The notes beneath the pieces were generated by a model that worked only from the letters and a program-made list of their open reading frames with translations, did not search any database and was not told the origin of the DNA. The position numbers and the translations under genes are program-made. Positions 1 to 6,778 of a DNA stretch of 16,599 nucleotides are shown in pieces; within the stretch, counting starts at the first letter, position 1; every line of letters begins with the position of its first letter. This stretch comes from Cyanobium sp. M55B138 (lineage in GTDB: Bacteria; Cyanobacteriota; Cyanobacteriia; PCC-6307; Cyanobiaceae), in assembly GCA_018400215.1 (NCBI GenBank), contig JAGYNF010000014.1, positions 1 to 16,599 of the forward strand, in the 5' to 3' direction.

Positions 1-53
1 GGCAGGGTGGCGTCGAGGGCAACGGCCAGGCCGGCGGAGGGTTCATTCCACAT
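1..53 (-). CDS. Start of an unidentified gene leaving the window (partial)
   Basis: An ATG at 53 opens a frame that stays open through all 17 codons to the window edge. Its first residues read MWNEPSAGLAVALDATL. It lies 27 bp downstream of the uppP stop on the same strand, so it could be the next gene of a uppP-led operon. I see no Shine-Dalgarno just upstream, and the fragment is too short to place in a family. It could also be chance coding potential in GC-rich DNA. Confidence 0.35.
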   Translation of the reverse strand, partial: MWNEPSAGLAVALDATL

Positions 54-80
54 GGCGAGGGCCGGAGGCAACCGCGGGCA

Positions 81-998
81 CTACCCCACCACTGTGCCGC
101 GTAGCCAAATCAAGATGGCGATCCCAAAAGCCAGCCGGTAGGCCACAAACACCCAGGTGCTGTGGTTCTGCAAAAACCGCAACAGCCAGGCAATCGCCAG
201 CCACGACACCACCGCAGCGGCAACGATGCCCACCAGCATCGGAATCACGCCACCATTGGCGGGCGCAGCCAGCGCATCCTTCAGCCCCACCAGCCCCGCC
301 AAGGTGATGGCAGGAATGCCCAACAGGAACGAAAACCGAGCCGCCGAGGTGCGCTCCCAGTTGTCGAACAGCGATGCCGTGAGGGTGCTGCCCGAACGGG
401 AGACCCCCGGGATCACCGCCAGGGCCTGGGCCAGACCCACCAACACACCATCGCGAGGTTGCACATCCTCGAGCCGGCGGCGGCGGCGGCCCACCCACTC
501 CGCCAGGGCCAACAGCAGCGCCATCCCGATCGAGACGAAGGCGATGGCGGGGAGGCTGCGTAATGGCGAATTGTTGTAGTCCGGCATCCACAGCTTGATC
601 GCCATGCCGGCCAAGAGGATGGGAATGGTGCCCAGGGCGATCGCCACACCCATGCGGGCCTCCGGGGAACCCCATCGTCCGGCCCGCAGGGCCTGGGCCA
701 CACCCCGCAGCACGCCAGCCAGGTCGCTCCAGAAGTAGGCGACGATCGCGGCGATACTGCCCAGCTGAATCACGGCGATGGTGGCCACGCCGGGATCGCC
801 CCAGCCCAGCAGCATCGGCACCACCTGCACGTGGGCCGTGCTGCTGATCGGCAGGAATTCAGTGAGCCCCTGCACCACGCCCAACACCAGGGCCCGCCAA
901 CAGGCTTCCGGCAACTCCAGGCCAGGTTGATTGGCCAGAGCTGTCCCGAGGGGCGCCGAGCTCGACACCAGGAAACTGAGCACGGGCGCATTGGCCAC
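81..998 (-). CDS. uppP: Undecaprenyl-diphosphatase (UppP/BacA family)
   Basis: This integral membrane enzyme removes one phosphate from undecaprenyl diphosphate, recycling the lipid carrier for peptidoglycan and other envelope polymers. Visible family motifs are the Q-G-L-T-E stretch (residues 43-47 from the chosen start) running into F-L-P-I-S-S-T-A-H (48-56), and P-G-V-S-R-S-G-S-T (197-205), whose Arg201 matches the conserved catalytic arginine. Hydrophobic segments cover nearly all of the rest, with a short arginine-rich loop near 171-175 coded by a CGG run. No in-frame ATG fits. I chose the GTG at 998 (305 aa); GTG 983 is an equally plausible start. The frame is open much further upstream, but that part has no membrane or family character and runs antisense to the DUF3120 gene. 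It is divergently arranged with DUF3120. Confidence 0.93.
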   Translation of the reverse strand: MANAPVLSFLVSSSAPLGTALANQPGLELPEACWRALVLGVVQGLTEFLPISSTAHVQVVPMLLGWGDPGVATIAVIQLGSIAAIVAYFWSDLAGVLRGVAQALRAGRWGSPEARMGVAIALGTIPILLAGMAIKLWMPDYNNSPLRSLPAIAFVSIGMALLLALAEWVGRRRRRLEDVQPRDGVLVGLAQALAVIPGVSRSGSTLTASLFDNWERTSAARFSFLLGIPAITLAGLVGLKDALAAPANGGVIPMLVGIVAAAVVSWLAIAWLLRFLQNHSTWVFVAYRLAFGIAILIWLRGTVVG

Positions 999-1082
999 AC
1001 AACCAGCCGACGCTATGGCGCCACGGTGCCCCGCTCCCTCTCCAGCACGCCTTAAGGTTGCACAACTTTCTTCACAAGCCGG

Positions 1083-1844
1083 GTGATCGGGGTTCCTCCC
1101 ACCACGTTGATACCGGCCCCAGCCCCCAGCCGGGACGCCTGGTCGTTCCCGCCACTGCAACGGGGCATCCGGGCCTGGTGGAGCCGTTGTGGCGGCCTGG
1201 CCGCAGCCGTTCCCCTCACGGGCCTGCTGGTGGCCCTGCCGGTGTTCCTGGAAGCCCCCTGGGTTCGCCAGGCACCCTTCAGTGCAGCCCTGTTCACGGG
1301 CGTGCTGGTGGCCGTTGGCCTGCTGTTGGCCGGGCAAGAACGGCCCGGACTGCGGCGCAGCGGCGAATTGCTGGTGGGTTTCAGCGCCAGCTGGCTGGCC
1401 GGAGCGGTGTTCTGGGGCTGGGCCCGCCAGTACCCGATCTGCCACCTGCCGATTGAGGCGTTCGCCCTGCCCCTGGCCCTGGGGGGCCTGCAGGGGCGCT
1501 GGCGCCTGGCCTGTGGTTTTTACCTGGGCTCACTGCTGGGCACCGCCGCCACCGATGCGGCCATCGCGGCGACGGGATTGATGCCCCTCTGGCCCCTGGC
1601 CATGACAGCGGGGGCGGCCGATGCCAGCGATTTGCTCCAAACGGCCGCCAACACGGTGTTCCAGCCGGGGCCCTTCCTGGTGGTGTGCGGCTTCGGCCTG
1701 GCCCTCACCCAGCTGAGCCGCTGGCTGTGGCAACGGGGACCGGTGGCCCAAATCGCGGCCACGGCCCTGGCCGCCACGATCGCCGTGGATGCCCTGTTTC
1801 TGGCCGTTGCCCTGCTGGCCCCTCGCCTGAGCGGCCTGATCTGA
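1083..1844 (+). CDS. DUF3120 family cyanobacterial membrane protein
   Basis: This is a 253-residue multi-pass membrane protein resembling the cyanobacterial DUF3120 family, whose function is unknown. Hydrophobic segments lie at about residues 39-57, 66-84, 96-113, 122-137, 141-160, 163-179, 196-212 and 223-246. Family-like stretches are L-P-V-F-L-E-A-P-W (52-60), G-F-S-A-S-W-L-A-G (99-107) and H-L-P-I-E-A-F-A-L-P (121-130). The frame has no ATG start. GTG 1083 is the first candidate, and the first 30 or so residues (proline-rich, then charged) may be partly untranslated leader. It reads divergently from uppP across a gap of about 85 bp. It runs toward psbU, 111 bp downstream, and that spacing suggests psbU has its own promoter. 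Confidence 0.8.
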   Translation: MIGVPPTTLIPAPAPSRDAWSFPPLQRGIRAWWSRCGGLAAAVPLTGLLVALPVFLEAPWVRQAPFSAALFTGVLVAVGLLLAGQERPGLRRSGELLVGFSASWLAGAVFWGWARQYPICHLPIEAFALPLALGGLQGRWRLACGFYLGSLLGTAATDAAIAATGLMPLWPLAMTAGAADASDLLQTAANTVFQPGPFLVVCGFGLALTQLSRWLWQRGPVAQIAATALAATIAVDALFLAVALLAPRLSGLI

Positions 1845-1942
1845 AGATCTGCGAACGCCTGCAACAGCTCTGCCGGTCTGCATCCCGGTGTTCTGTAGCG
1901 TTAGGCGTTGGTGGTCTGCCCACCTGCTTCTCCCATCCTTCC

Positions 1943-1948
1943 AAGGAG
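1943..1948 (+). promoter_or_regulatory. Shine-Dalgarno of psbU
   Basis: AAGGAG lies 7 nt ahead of the psbU ATG at 1956. It is the strongest ribosome-binding site in the window and decides the start against an upstream GTG (1908) in the same frame. Most other genes here lack a comparable site, which fits a protein made in large amounts. Confidence 0.8.
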
Positions 1949-1955
1949 TGTTGCG

Positions 1956-2333
1956 ATGAAACGGCTGGTTGCCTGGCTGATGCGTGGGGTTTTGTTGGCT
2001 GGTCTGCTGCTCACCTTGGTGCTGCCCCCGGCAGTGCACGCCGCCGACTTCCGCAACTCCGCCGACGACAAACTTGCCGAGCGCGGCAACAAGGTGGATC
2101 TCAACAACAGCTCGGTGCGTCGCTTCCAGGACTTCCCCGGCATGTATCCCACCCTGGCCGGCAAAATCGTGCTGGGCGGCCCTTACAGCAGCGTGGATGA
2201 TGTGCTCGACCTCGACCTCACCGAGCGCCAACGGGAGCTTTTCAATAAATACAAGGACAATTTCACCGTGACCCCCGCCGAGATCGCGCTGAATGAAGGC
2301 TTTGATCGCATCAACGACGGCCAATACCGCTGA
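1956..2333 (+). CDS. psbU: Photosystem II 12 kDa extrinsic protein PsbU
   Basis: PsbU is a lumenal extrinsic subunit that helps shield and stabilise the oxygen-evolving manganese cluster of photosystem II. The 125-residue precursor has a signal peptide: basic K2-R3, a hydrophobic core at about 11-24 and a probable A-V-H-A cleavage site near residue 29, leaving a mature protein of about 96 aa, normal for PsbU. The mature part contains the tandem helix-hairpin-helix-like region, with K-V-D-L-N-N-S-S-V-R-R-F, then P-G-M-Y-P-T-L-A followed by Y-S-S-V-D-D-V-L. Start ATG 1956 is set by the AAGGAG site and the signal peptide. It stands as a single transcription unit ending in an intrinsic terminator. 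Its presence argues against a typical Prochlorococcus. Confidence 0.97.
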   Translation: MKRLVAWLMRGVLLAGLLLTLVLPPAVHAADFRNSADDKLAERGNKVDLNNSSVRRFQDFPGMYPTLAGKIVLGGPYSSVDDVLDLDLTERQRELFNKYKDNFTVTPAEIALNEGFDRINDGQYR

Positions 2334-2363
2334 TCCCACTGCCTAGGCTCGCCCGGCCGCTGC

Positions 2364-2391
2364 AAGCCGTCGGGCCGCCGGCGGCTTTTTT
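2364..2391 (+). terminator. Rho-independent terminator after psbU
   Basis: The 10-nt arm at 2364-2373 (AAGCCGTCGG) pairs with 2378-2387 (CCGGCGGCTT), with one G-T wobble, around a 4-nt loop (GCCG). The stem runs directly into a T tract ending at 2391. It starts 30 bp after the psbU stop and 33 bp before the nadB start, so it should separate the two transcripts. Confidence 0.88.
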
Positions 2392-2423
2392 GATGCCGGC
2401 GCTGCCGGAGCGTACCCGCAGCG

Positions 2424-4109
2424 ATGGCAGACGACACAGACGAATGGGAGGGCGATCCGGGCTGGGATCCCGCGTTGAACCAGCCCTGGGATGTGGTGGT
2501 GGTGGGCGGTGGCGCCGCCGGCCTGATGGCCTGCCTGGAGGTGCCCCAGGGCCTGCGGGTGCTCCTGCTCAGCAAGGAACGCAAACCCCGCTCAGCCAGC
2601 CGCTGGGCCCAGGGCGGCATCGCCGCGGTGACCCGTTCCAACGACAGCTTTCGCAGCCACATTGACGACACCCTCCACGCCGGTGCAGGGCTCTGCCAGC
2701 GGCAAGCGGTGGAGTTGCTCGTGCATGGGGCCCCCGGCTGTGTGACGCGCCTGCTGGAGCTGGGCATGGCCTTCGACCGGGATGGGGCGGAGCTGAGCGC
2801 CACCCTGGAAGCCGCCCACAGCCATCGGCGTGTGCTCCATGCCCAGGACCGCACGGGCGGTGCCCTGGTCGACGCCCTGGAACGGGAAGTGCGGCGCAGA
2901 CCAGGCCTGGTGCAGCGCGACGGCGTGATTGTGCTGCAGTTGTGGATCGAGGCGGGGCGCTGCCGGGGGCTGCAGCTGCTGGCCGACGGTGAGATCGGCT
3001 GGTTGGGGGCGCGAGCCGTGGTTCTGGCCACCGGCGGGGGCGGCCACCTGTTTGCCCACACCACCAATCCGGCCCAGGCCAGTGGCGATGGAGTGGCCAT
3101 GGCCTGGCAGGCGGGAGCTGCCCTGCAGGACCTGGAATTTGTGCAATTTCACCCCACCGCCCTGATGCTGCCGGGGGCCCCCCACTTTCTAATTTCGGAA
3201 GCGGTGCGGGGCGAAGGCGCCCGCTTGCGGGATGGCCGCGGCGACAGTCCGGTGCAACAGCTACCGGGCCAGGACCTGGCTCCCCGCGACCAGGTGAGTC
3301 GTGCCCTGGCCCAGCACATGCAGGAACAGGCGGTGCCGCACGTGTGGCTCGACCTCCGGCCGGTTGGGGAGGAGCGGCTGACGCGGCAGTTCCCCACGAT
3401 CCTGGGGCGCTGCCGCGAGCTGGGCCTCGACCCCACCAGGGAACCACTGCCTGTGGCACCGGCAGCCCACTACTGGATGGGTGGCGTGGCCACCGACCTC
3501 TCGGCCGCCACGACCCTGCCAGGGCTCTACGCCGTCGGTGAAGTGGCCTGCACAGGGGTCCACGGCGCCAACCGACTGGCCAGCAATTCCCTGATGGAAT
3601 GCCTGGTGTTTGCCAGGCAATTGCGCCATCTCCAGCTGGCACCCGACCACCCATGCCAGGGGGCTCGAGATCCGGACGCGGGCCAGCGGCAGCTGGGCTC
3701 CGCCCTGCCGGAGCGGGCCTCCGTGCGGATCCGGATCAACCAACTGCGGGATCTCTGCTGGCAGGTGGCGGGCGTGGAACGGTCCGGCCACCGGCTCGGC
3801 CTGGCCCTGGTGGGGGTGCGACAGCAGCGCCAGGGCCTAGAGCGCCATGCCTGCTGGCAACAGGTCAAAGACCTGCCGATCCTCGAGACACTGCGCCTCT
3901 CCAGCCAGCAGGGCGAGGCCTTCGCAGCCCTCCAGGAATGGCACCAACGACTGATCCTCACGGAGCTCCTGATCGAAGCTGCCCTGTTTCGCCAGGAAAG
4001 TCGGGGCGGGCATTTCCGCACGGACGCCCCTGCCCCCCAGCCCTTCTGGCAGCGCCATAGCCAGCAAATCCGGGATCGGGCCATTGGCACGACCCCAGCC
4101 TCCCCCTAG
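2424..4109 (+). CDS. nadB: L-aspartate oxidase
   Basis: This FAD enzyme oxidises L-aspartate to iminoaspartate, which quinolinate synthase (NadA, not in the window) converts to quinolinate for NAD synthesis. The 561-aa length is typical. An N-terminal dinucleotide-binding motif D-V-V-V-V-G-G-G-A-A-G is at 23-33. The S-R-W-A-Q-G-G-I-A-A stretch (59-68) and H-S-H-R-R (132-136) are family signatures. Residues matching the characterised active site are E129, H243 (in Q-F-H-P-T), R288 (in P-R-D), H349 (in A-H-Y-W-M-G-G) and R384 (in G-A-N-R-L-A-S-N-S). The C-terminal helical domain (about 430-545) is present but divergent. A GGAG lies 13 nt before ATG 2424. The last codons contribute one arm of the inverted repeat shared with the convergent VKOR gene. 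Confidence 0.95.
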   Translation: MADDTDEWEGDPGWDPALNQPWDVVVVGGGAAGLMACLEVPQGLRVLLLSKERKPRSASRWAQGGIAAVTRSNDSFRSHIDDTLHAGAGLCQRQAVELLVHGAPGCVTRLLELGMAFDRDGAELSATLEAAHSHRRVLHAQDRTGGALVDALEREVRRRPGLVQRDGVIVLQLWIEAGRCRGLQLLADGEIGWLGARAVVLATGGGGHLFAHTTNPAQASGDGVAMAWQAGAALQDLEFVQFHPTALMLPGAPHFLISEAVRGEGARLRDGRGDSPVQQLPGQDLAPRDQVSRALAQHMQEQAVPHVWLDLRPVGEERLTRQFPTILGRCRELGLDPTREPLPVAPAAHYWMGGVATDLSAATTLPGLYAVGEVACTGVHGANRLASNSLMECLVFARQLRHLQLAPDHPCQGARDPDAGQRQLGSALPERASVRIRINQLRDLCWQVAGVERSGHRLGLALVGVRQQRQGLERHACWQQVKDLPILETLRLSSQQGEAFAALQEWHQRLILTELLIEAALFRQESRGGHFRTDAPAPQPFWQRHSQQIRDRAIGTTPASP

Positions 4110-4151
4110 GTGCAGCCCCTCCCCCTAGATGCAGCAAAGGGGAGGCTGGGG
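4093..4151. terminator. Inverted repeat between convergent nadB and VKOR genes (possible bidirectional terminator)
   Basis: CCCCAGCCTCCCC (4093-4105, in the last nadB codons) is perfectly complementary to GGGGAGGCTGGGG (4139-4151, just past the VKOR stop). The loop is 33 nt. Inside, TCCCCCTAGGTGCAGC (4101-4116) recurs as TCCCCCTAGATGCAGC (4120-4135), a 15/16 direct repeat that includes the nadB stop codon. The hairpin would form on both transcripts. Neither side has a T tract, so it is either a non-canonical terminator or a 3'-end stabiliser. Confidence 0.5.
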
Positions 4152-4152
4152 C

Positions 4153-5079
4153 TCAGGGGCTGAAACCACTGAGTTCAGCCAAGCGGGCCAACGGCTTTAC
4201 CCCGGAATCGAGCTGGCCCTTGATCTCCCAGCTGGGGAAGCCCTCAATCGCCTTGGCATCACAGCGATCCTTCTGACTGCCAAGGCCATCAGCGGCGCAC
4301 TCCACGATGGTGAGGCGCTCGGCGGCCTCCTTGCCGAAGAGTTGCTTCTGGTCGTTGCAGTGGGGGCACCACCAGGCCGAATACATCACGGCTCCGGTGC
4401 TGCTGAGGTGCTCGGCCAGGGCCAGGGCCTCCGGACTGCTGGTGCTGGTGACCGGCGGTGGAACGCCGCGGCCACCGATCTCACCGGCCGGCCGATCGAC
4501 GGCGGCGGCCCAGCCCAGGCCCACCAGGGCCACCACCAGGGCCACCAGCACCACCCGGAAGGCGAGCTGACCCCGGTCAGCCCAGTCGCCTCCCACCAGG
4601 GCCAGCACAAACAGGGCCAGGCTCAGGCCGGCTGACAGCACACAGAAGAAGCAGAAAGCCTGGATTTTCAGCACCATCACGCCCATCAGCACGAGGCTGA
4701 ACACCGCCATGCCGGTGCTGAGCAGCAGCAATCCCCACCAGCTCAACGGAGCCAGGCGAGACCGCAGCTCCCCGCGCAGCACCAGGGGCAGCAGGGCCAG
4801 CAACAGCACCGCGGTGTAGGCCAGGAAGCCATACAGCGACAAGGGCTGACCCAGCACCGTGCCCCAGGCGCTGCCGAGCACCTGGTCGCAGCCATCGCCA
4901 CCCCCAGGGCAGGTGAGGGAGCCAAGCAGGCCCCAGCGCTTGAGGGTGATCGTGCCGGTGTCAATCGCACCGATGGTGGCCAACACCGCCATCACCACCC
5001 GCAACCAACGGTTGCCGCTGTCGTTGCGACGGCGGGTGGAGCTGAGGCGCTCACTGAGACGGCTGGAGGTCACGGACAA
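4153..5079 (-). CDS. VKOR-thioredoxin fusion, disulfide-forming membrane oxidoreductase
   Basis: This is a bacterial vitamin K epoxide reductase homologue fused to a thioredoxin-like domain, the arrangement known from Synechococcus VKOR. The membrane part passes electrons from thiols to quinone; the thioredoxin part oxidises exported proteins in the lumen or periplasm. Hydrophobic segments lie at about 25-46, 81-102, 114-136, 140-160 and 173-192. The loop cysteines are C57 and C64, and the active-site C-F-F-C is 143-146. The thioredoxin domain carries W-W-C-P-H-C (C238, C241), a further pair C261 and C273, and the cis-proline in G-F-P-S-W (P282). The start is uncertain: TTG 5079 or GTG 5073, with no ATG in frame. 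It is divergent from rimO (75 bp gap) and convergent with nadB. Confidence 0.92.
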   Translation of the reverse strand: MSVTSSRLSERLSSTRRRNDSGNRWLRVVMAVLATIGAIDTGTITLKRWGLLGSLTCPGGGDGCDQVLGSAWGTVLGQPLSLYGFLAYTAVLLLALLPLVLRGELRSRLAPLSWWGLLLLSTGMAVFSLVLMGVMVLKIQAFCFFCVLSAGLSLALFVLALVGGDWADRGQLAFRVVLVALVVALVGLGWAAAVDRPAGEIGGRGVPPPVTSTSSPEALALAEHLSSTGAVMYSAWWCPHCNDQKQLFGKEAAERLTIVECAADGLGSQKDRCDAKAIEGFPSWEIKGQLDSGVKPLARLAELSGFSP

Positions 5080-5154
5080 CAGGCGATGGATCCATTCTCG
5101 CAGCCGCCTGCCCCATAGGGTGGAGGGTCGGCATGCCCCCTACCCCAGCGGCCC

Positions 5155-6528
5155 ATGAGCAAACCAACCGTGGCCTTCGCCCACCTGGGCTGCGAGAAGA
5201 ACCGGGTGGACACCGAGCACATGCTCGGCCTGCTGGCCGAGGCGGGCTACGGCGTGAGCGCCGATGAAACCGACGCCAAGGTGGTGGTGGTGAACACCTG
5301 CAGCTTCATCCAGGACGCCCGCGAGGAGTCGGTGCGCACCCTGGTGGAGCTGGCGGAGCAGGGCAAGGAGCTGATCATCGCCGGCTGCCTGGCCCAGCAC
5401 TTCCAGGAGGAGCTGCTCGAGAGCCTCCCCGAGGCCAAGGCGATCGTGGGCACCGGCGACTACCAGCACATCGTGAGCGTTCTGGAGCGGGTGGAGGCCG
5501 GCGAGCGGGTGAATCAGGTGAGTGCCAACCCCACCTTCGTGGCCGATGAGCACCTGCCCCGCTACCGCACCACCAGCGAGGCGGTGGCCTACCTGAAGGT
5601 GGCGGAGGGCTGCGACTACCGCTGCGCCTTCTGCATCATTCCCCACCTGCGCGGCGACCAGCGCTCCCGCCCGATCGCGAGCATCGTGGCTGAGGCCCAC
5701 AGCCTTGCCGCCCAGGGGGTTCAGGAGCTGGTATTGATCAGCCAGATCACCACCAACTACGGCCTCGACCTTTACGGCAAACCCCAGCTGGCTGAGCTGC
5801 TGCGGGCCCTGGGGGAGGTGGAGATCCCCTGGATCCGGGTGCACTACGCCTATCCCACCGGCCTCACCGCCGAGGTGCTGAGCGCCTACCGGGAGGTGGC
5901 CAACGTGCTGCCCTACCTGGATCTGCCCCTGCAGCACAGCCATCCCGAGGTGCTGCGGGCGATGAACCGCCCCTGGCAGGCGGATGTGACGGGCGGCGTG
6001 CTGCGACGCATCCGCGAGCAGCTGCCGGAGGCCGTGCTGCGCACCACCTTCATCGTGGGCTTTCCGGGCGAAACCGAGGAGCACTTCCAGCACCTGCTGG
6101 ATTTCGTGGCCGAACAGCAATTCGACCATGTGGGCGTGTTCACCTTCTCGCCGGAGGAGGGCACCCCGGCTGCCGGCCTGCCCAATCAGGTACCGGCCGA
6201 GGTGGCCGCCGCGCGCAAGGACCGATTAATGGCGCTGCAGCAACCGATTGCAGCAGCCCGCAACGCCAGCTGGGTGGGCCGGATCGTGGATGTGCTGATC
6301 GAACAGGAACATCCAGGCAGCGGCGAGATGCTGGGCCGTTGCGCCCGCTTTGCTCCAGATGTGGATGGCGAGGTGCGGGTCTTGCCCGGCGAGGGAGGCC
6401 TGTGTGCGGCACCCGGCACCCTCGTGGCCGTTCGCATCACCTGCGCCGACACCTATGACCTGATCGGCGAGGTGGTGGGGGCGCGAGCCATGGTGACTGA
6501 CGCCCGGACAGCACTCAGATCAGCTTGA
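5155..6528 (+). CDS. rimO: Ribosomal protein uS12 methylthiotransferase RimO
   Basis: This radical SAM enzyme adds a methylthio group to a conserved aspartate of ribosomal protein S12. The 457 aa carry the expected three domains. The N-terminal methylthiotransferase domain has cluster cysteines C13 (in H-L-G-C-E-K-N), C49 (in N-T-C-S-F) and C78 (in A-G-C-L-A). The radical SAM domain has C153-x3-C157-x2-C160, and a TRAM domain occupies about 385-445. N-T-C-S-F-I and the Q-I-T-T-N-Y-G stretch favour RimO over the tRNA enzyme MiaB. The start is ATG 5155; no clear Shine-Dalgarno is visible. Its last 14 bp overlap the end of the small petL-like gene on the other strand. Confidence 0.95.
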   Translation: MSKPTVAFAHLGCEKNRVDTEHMLGLLAEAGYGVSADETDAKVVVVNTCSFIQDAREESVRTLVELAEQGKELIIAGCLAQHFQEELLESLPEAKAIVGTGDYQHIVSVLERVEAGERVNQVSANPTFVADEHLPRYRTTSEAVAYLKVAEGCDYRCAFCIIPHLRGDQRSRPIASIVAEAHSLAAQGVQELVLISQITTNYGLDLYGKPQLAELLRALGEVEIPWIRVHYAYPTGLTAEVLSAYREVANVLPYLDLPLQHSHPEVLRAMNRPWQADVTGGVLRRIREQLPEAVLRTTFIVGFPGETEEHFQHLLDFVAEQQFDHVGVFTFSPEEGTPAAGLPNQVPAEVAAARKDRLMALQQPIAAARNASWVGRIVDVLIEQEHPGSGEMLGRCARFAPDVDGEVRVLPGEGGLCAAPGTLVAVRITCADTYDLIGEVVGARAMVTDARTALRSA

Positions 6529-6607
6529 CGCCGCGCAGCACCAGGGAAGCAGCCACGGCCATGGTGAGCGCGCCGCCCACGAGAGCCAGATAGATCGCCA
6601 CGCCCAT
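6515..6607 (-). CDS. petL: Probable cytochrome b6f complex subunit PetL (30 aa)
   Basis: This is a 30-residue single-span membrane peptide. It starts [10 protein letters not shown], has a glycine- and alanine-rich hydrophobic core to about residue 23, and ends L-R-G-V-K-L-I. Length, one membrane helix and the basic-then-K-L-I tail match PetL (subunit VI), a peripheral helix that stabilises the b6f dimer. ATG 6607 is the natural start. The frame is open upstream (TTG 6619 and beyond), but that part does not look like PetL. The Shine-Dalgarno is poor (AAAGG only 2 nt away). It converges on rimO with a 14-bp overlap. Other tiny photosynthetic membrane subunits are possible, and so short a protein cannot be settled by eye. 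Confidence 0.62.
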   Translation of the reverse strand: MGVAIYLALVGGALTMAVAASLVLRGVKLI

Positions 6608-6645
6608 GGCCTTTGCCCACAAGAAGGTGATGCCATTACAGCAGA

Positions 6646-6670
6646 CCCCAGGCGCGCCTGGGGCCCAGGC
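6646..6670. repeat. Three-arm alternating palindrome between petL and the radical SAM gene
   Basis: CCCCAGGCGCGCCTGGGG (6646-6663) is a perfect 18-bp palindrome. Its right arm GCCTGG (6656-6661) can also pair with a third arm CCAGGC (6665-6670). The arms CCAGGC, GCCTGG, CCAGGC therefore allow two mutually exclusive hairpins. It lies in the 171-bp divergent spacer, 39 bp ahead of petL and about 110 bp ahead of the radical SAM gene. It could be an operator, a leader structure, or a chance feature of GC-rich DNA. Confidence 0.55.
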
Positions 6671-6778
6671 CACTGCCCAGACCGGTACCCAGCCGATTCC
6701 GCCTAGGGTCAGCTCGTGCAGCACGAAGCGTGGTGCAAGCAATACGCCCTTTTCTCAATCTCCCCCAGCCCCCGCACG

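Noticed and set aside
475..489. Five CGG triplets in uppP as a possible microsatellite
   Set aside because: They code an arginine-rich cytoplasmic loop and are short; no sign of frame instability.
999..1445. N-terminal extension of uppP to 454 aa
   Set aside because: The extra residues are proline-, glycine- and glutamine-rich, lack membrane character and run antisense to the DUF3120 gene. UppP proteins are normally near 260-310 aa.
1860..1955. psbU promoter (possible -10 near 1896-1901)
   Set aside because: A promoter is expected here, but the best -10-like hexamer (TAGCGT) has no convincing -35 partner, so I do not annotate it.
1530..2339. 269-codon minus-strand frame across DUF3120 and psbU
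   Set aside because: It spans two well-supported genes and the psbU promoter gap on the other strand, with low-complexity Q/G/H content.
5140..6129. 329-codon minus-strand frame opposite rimO
   Set aside because: Histidine-, leucine- and glycine-rich mirror translation of a clear rimO gene; no motif of its own.
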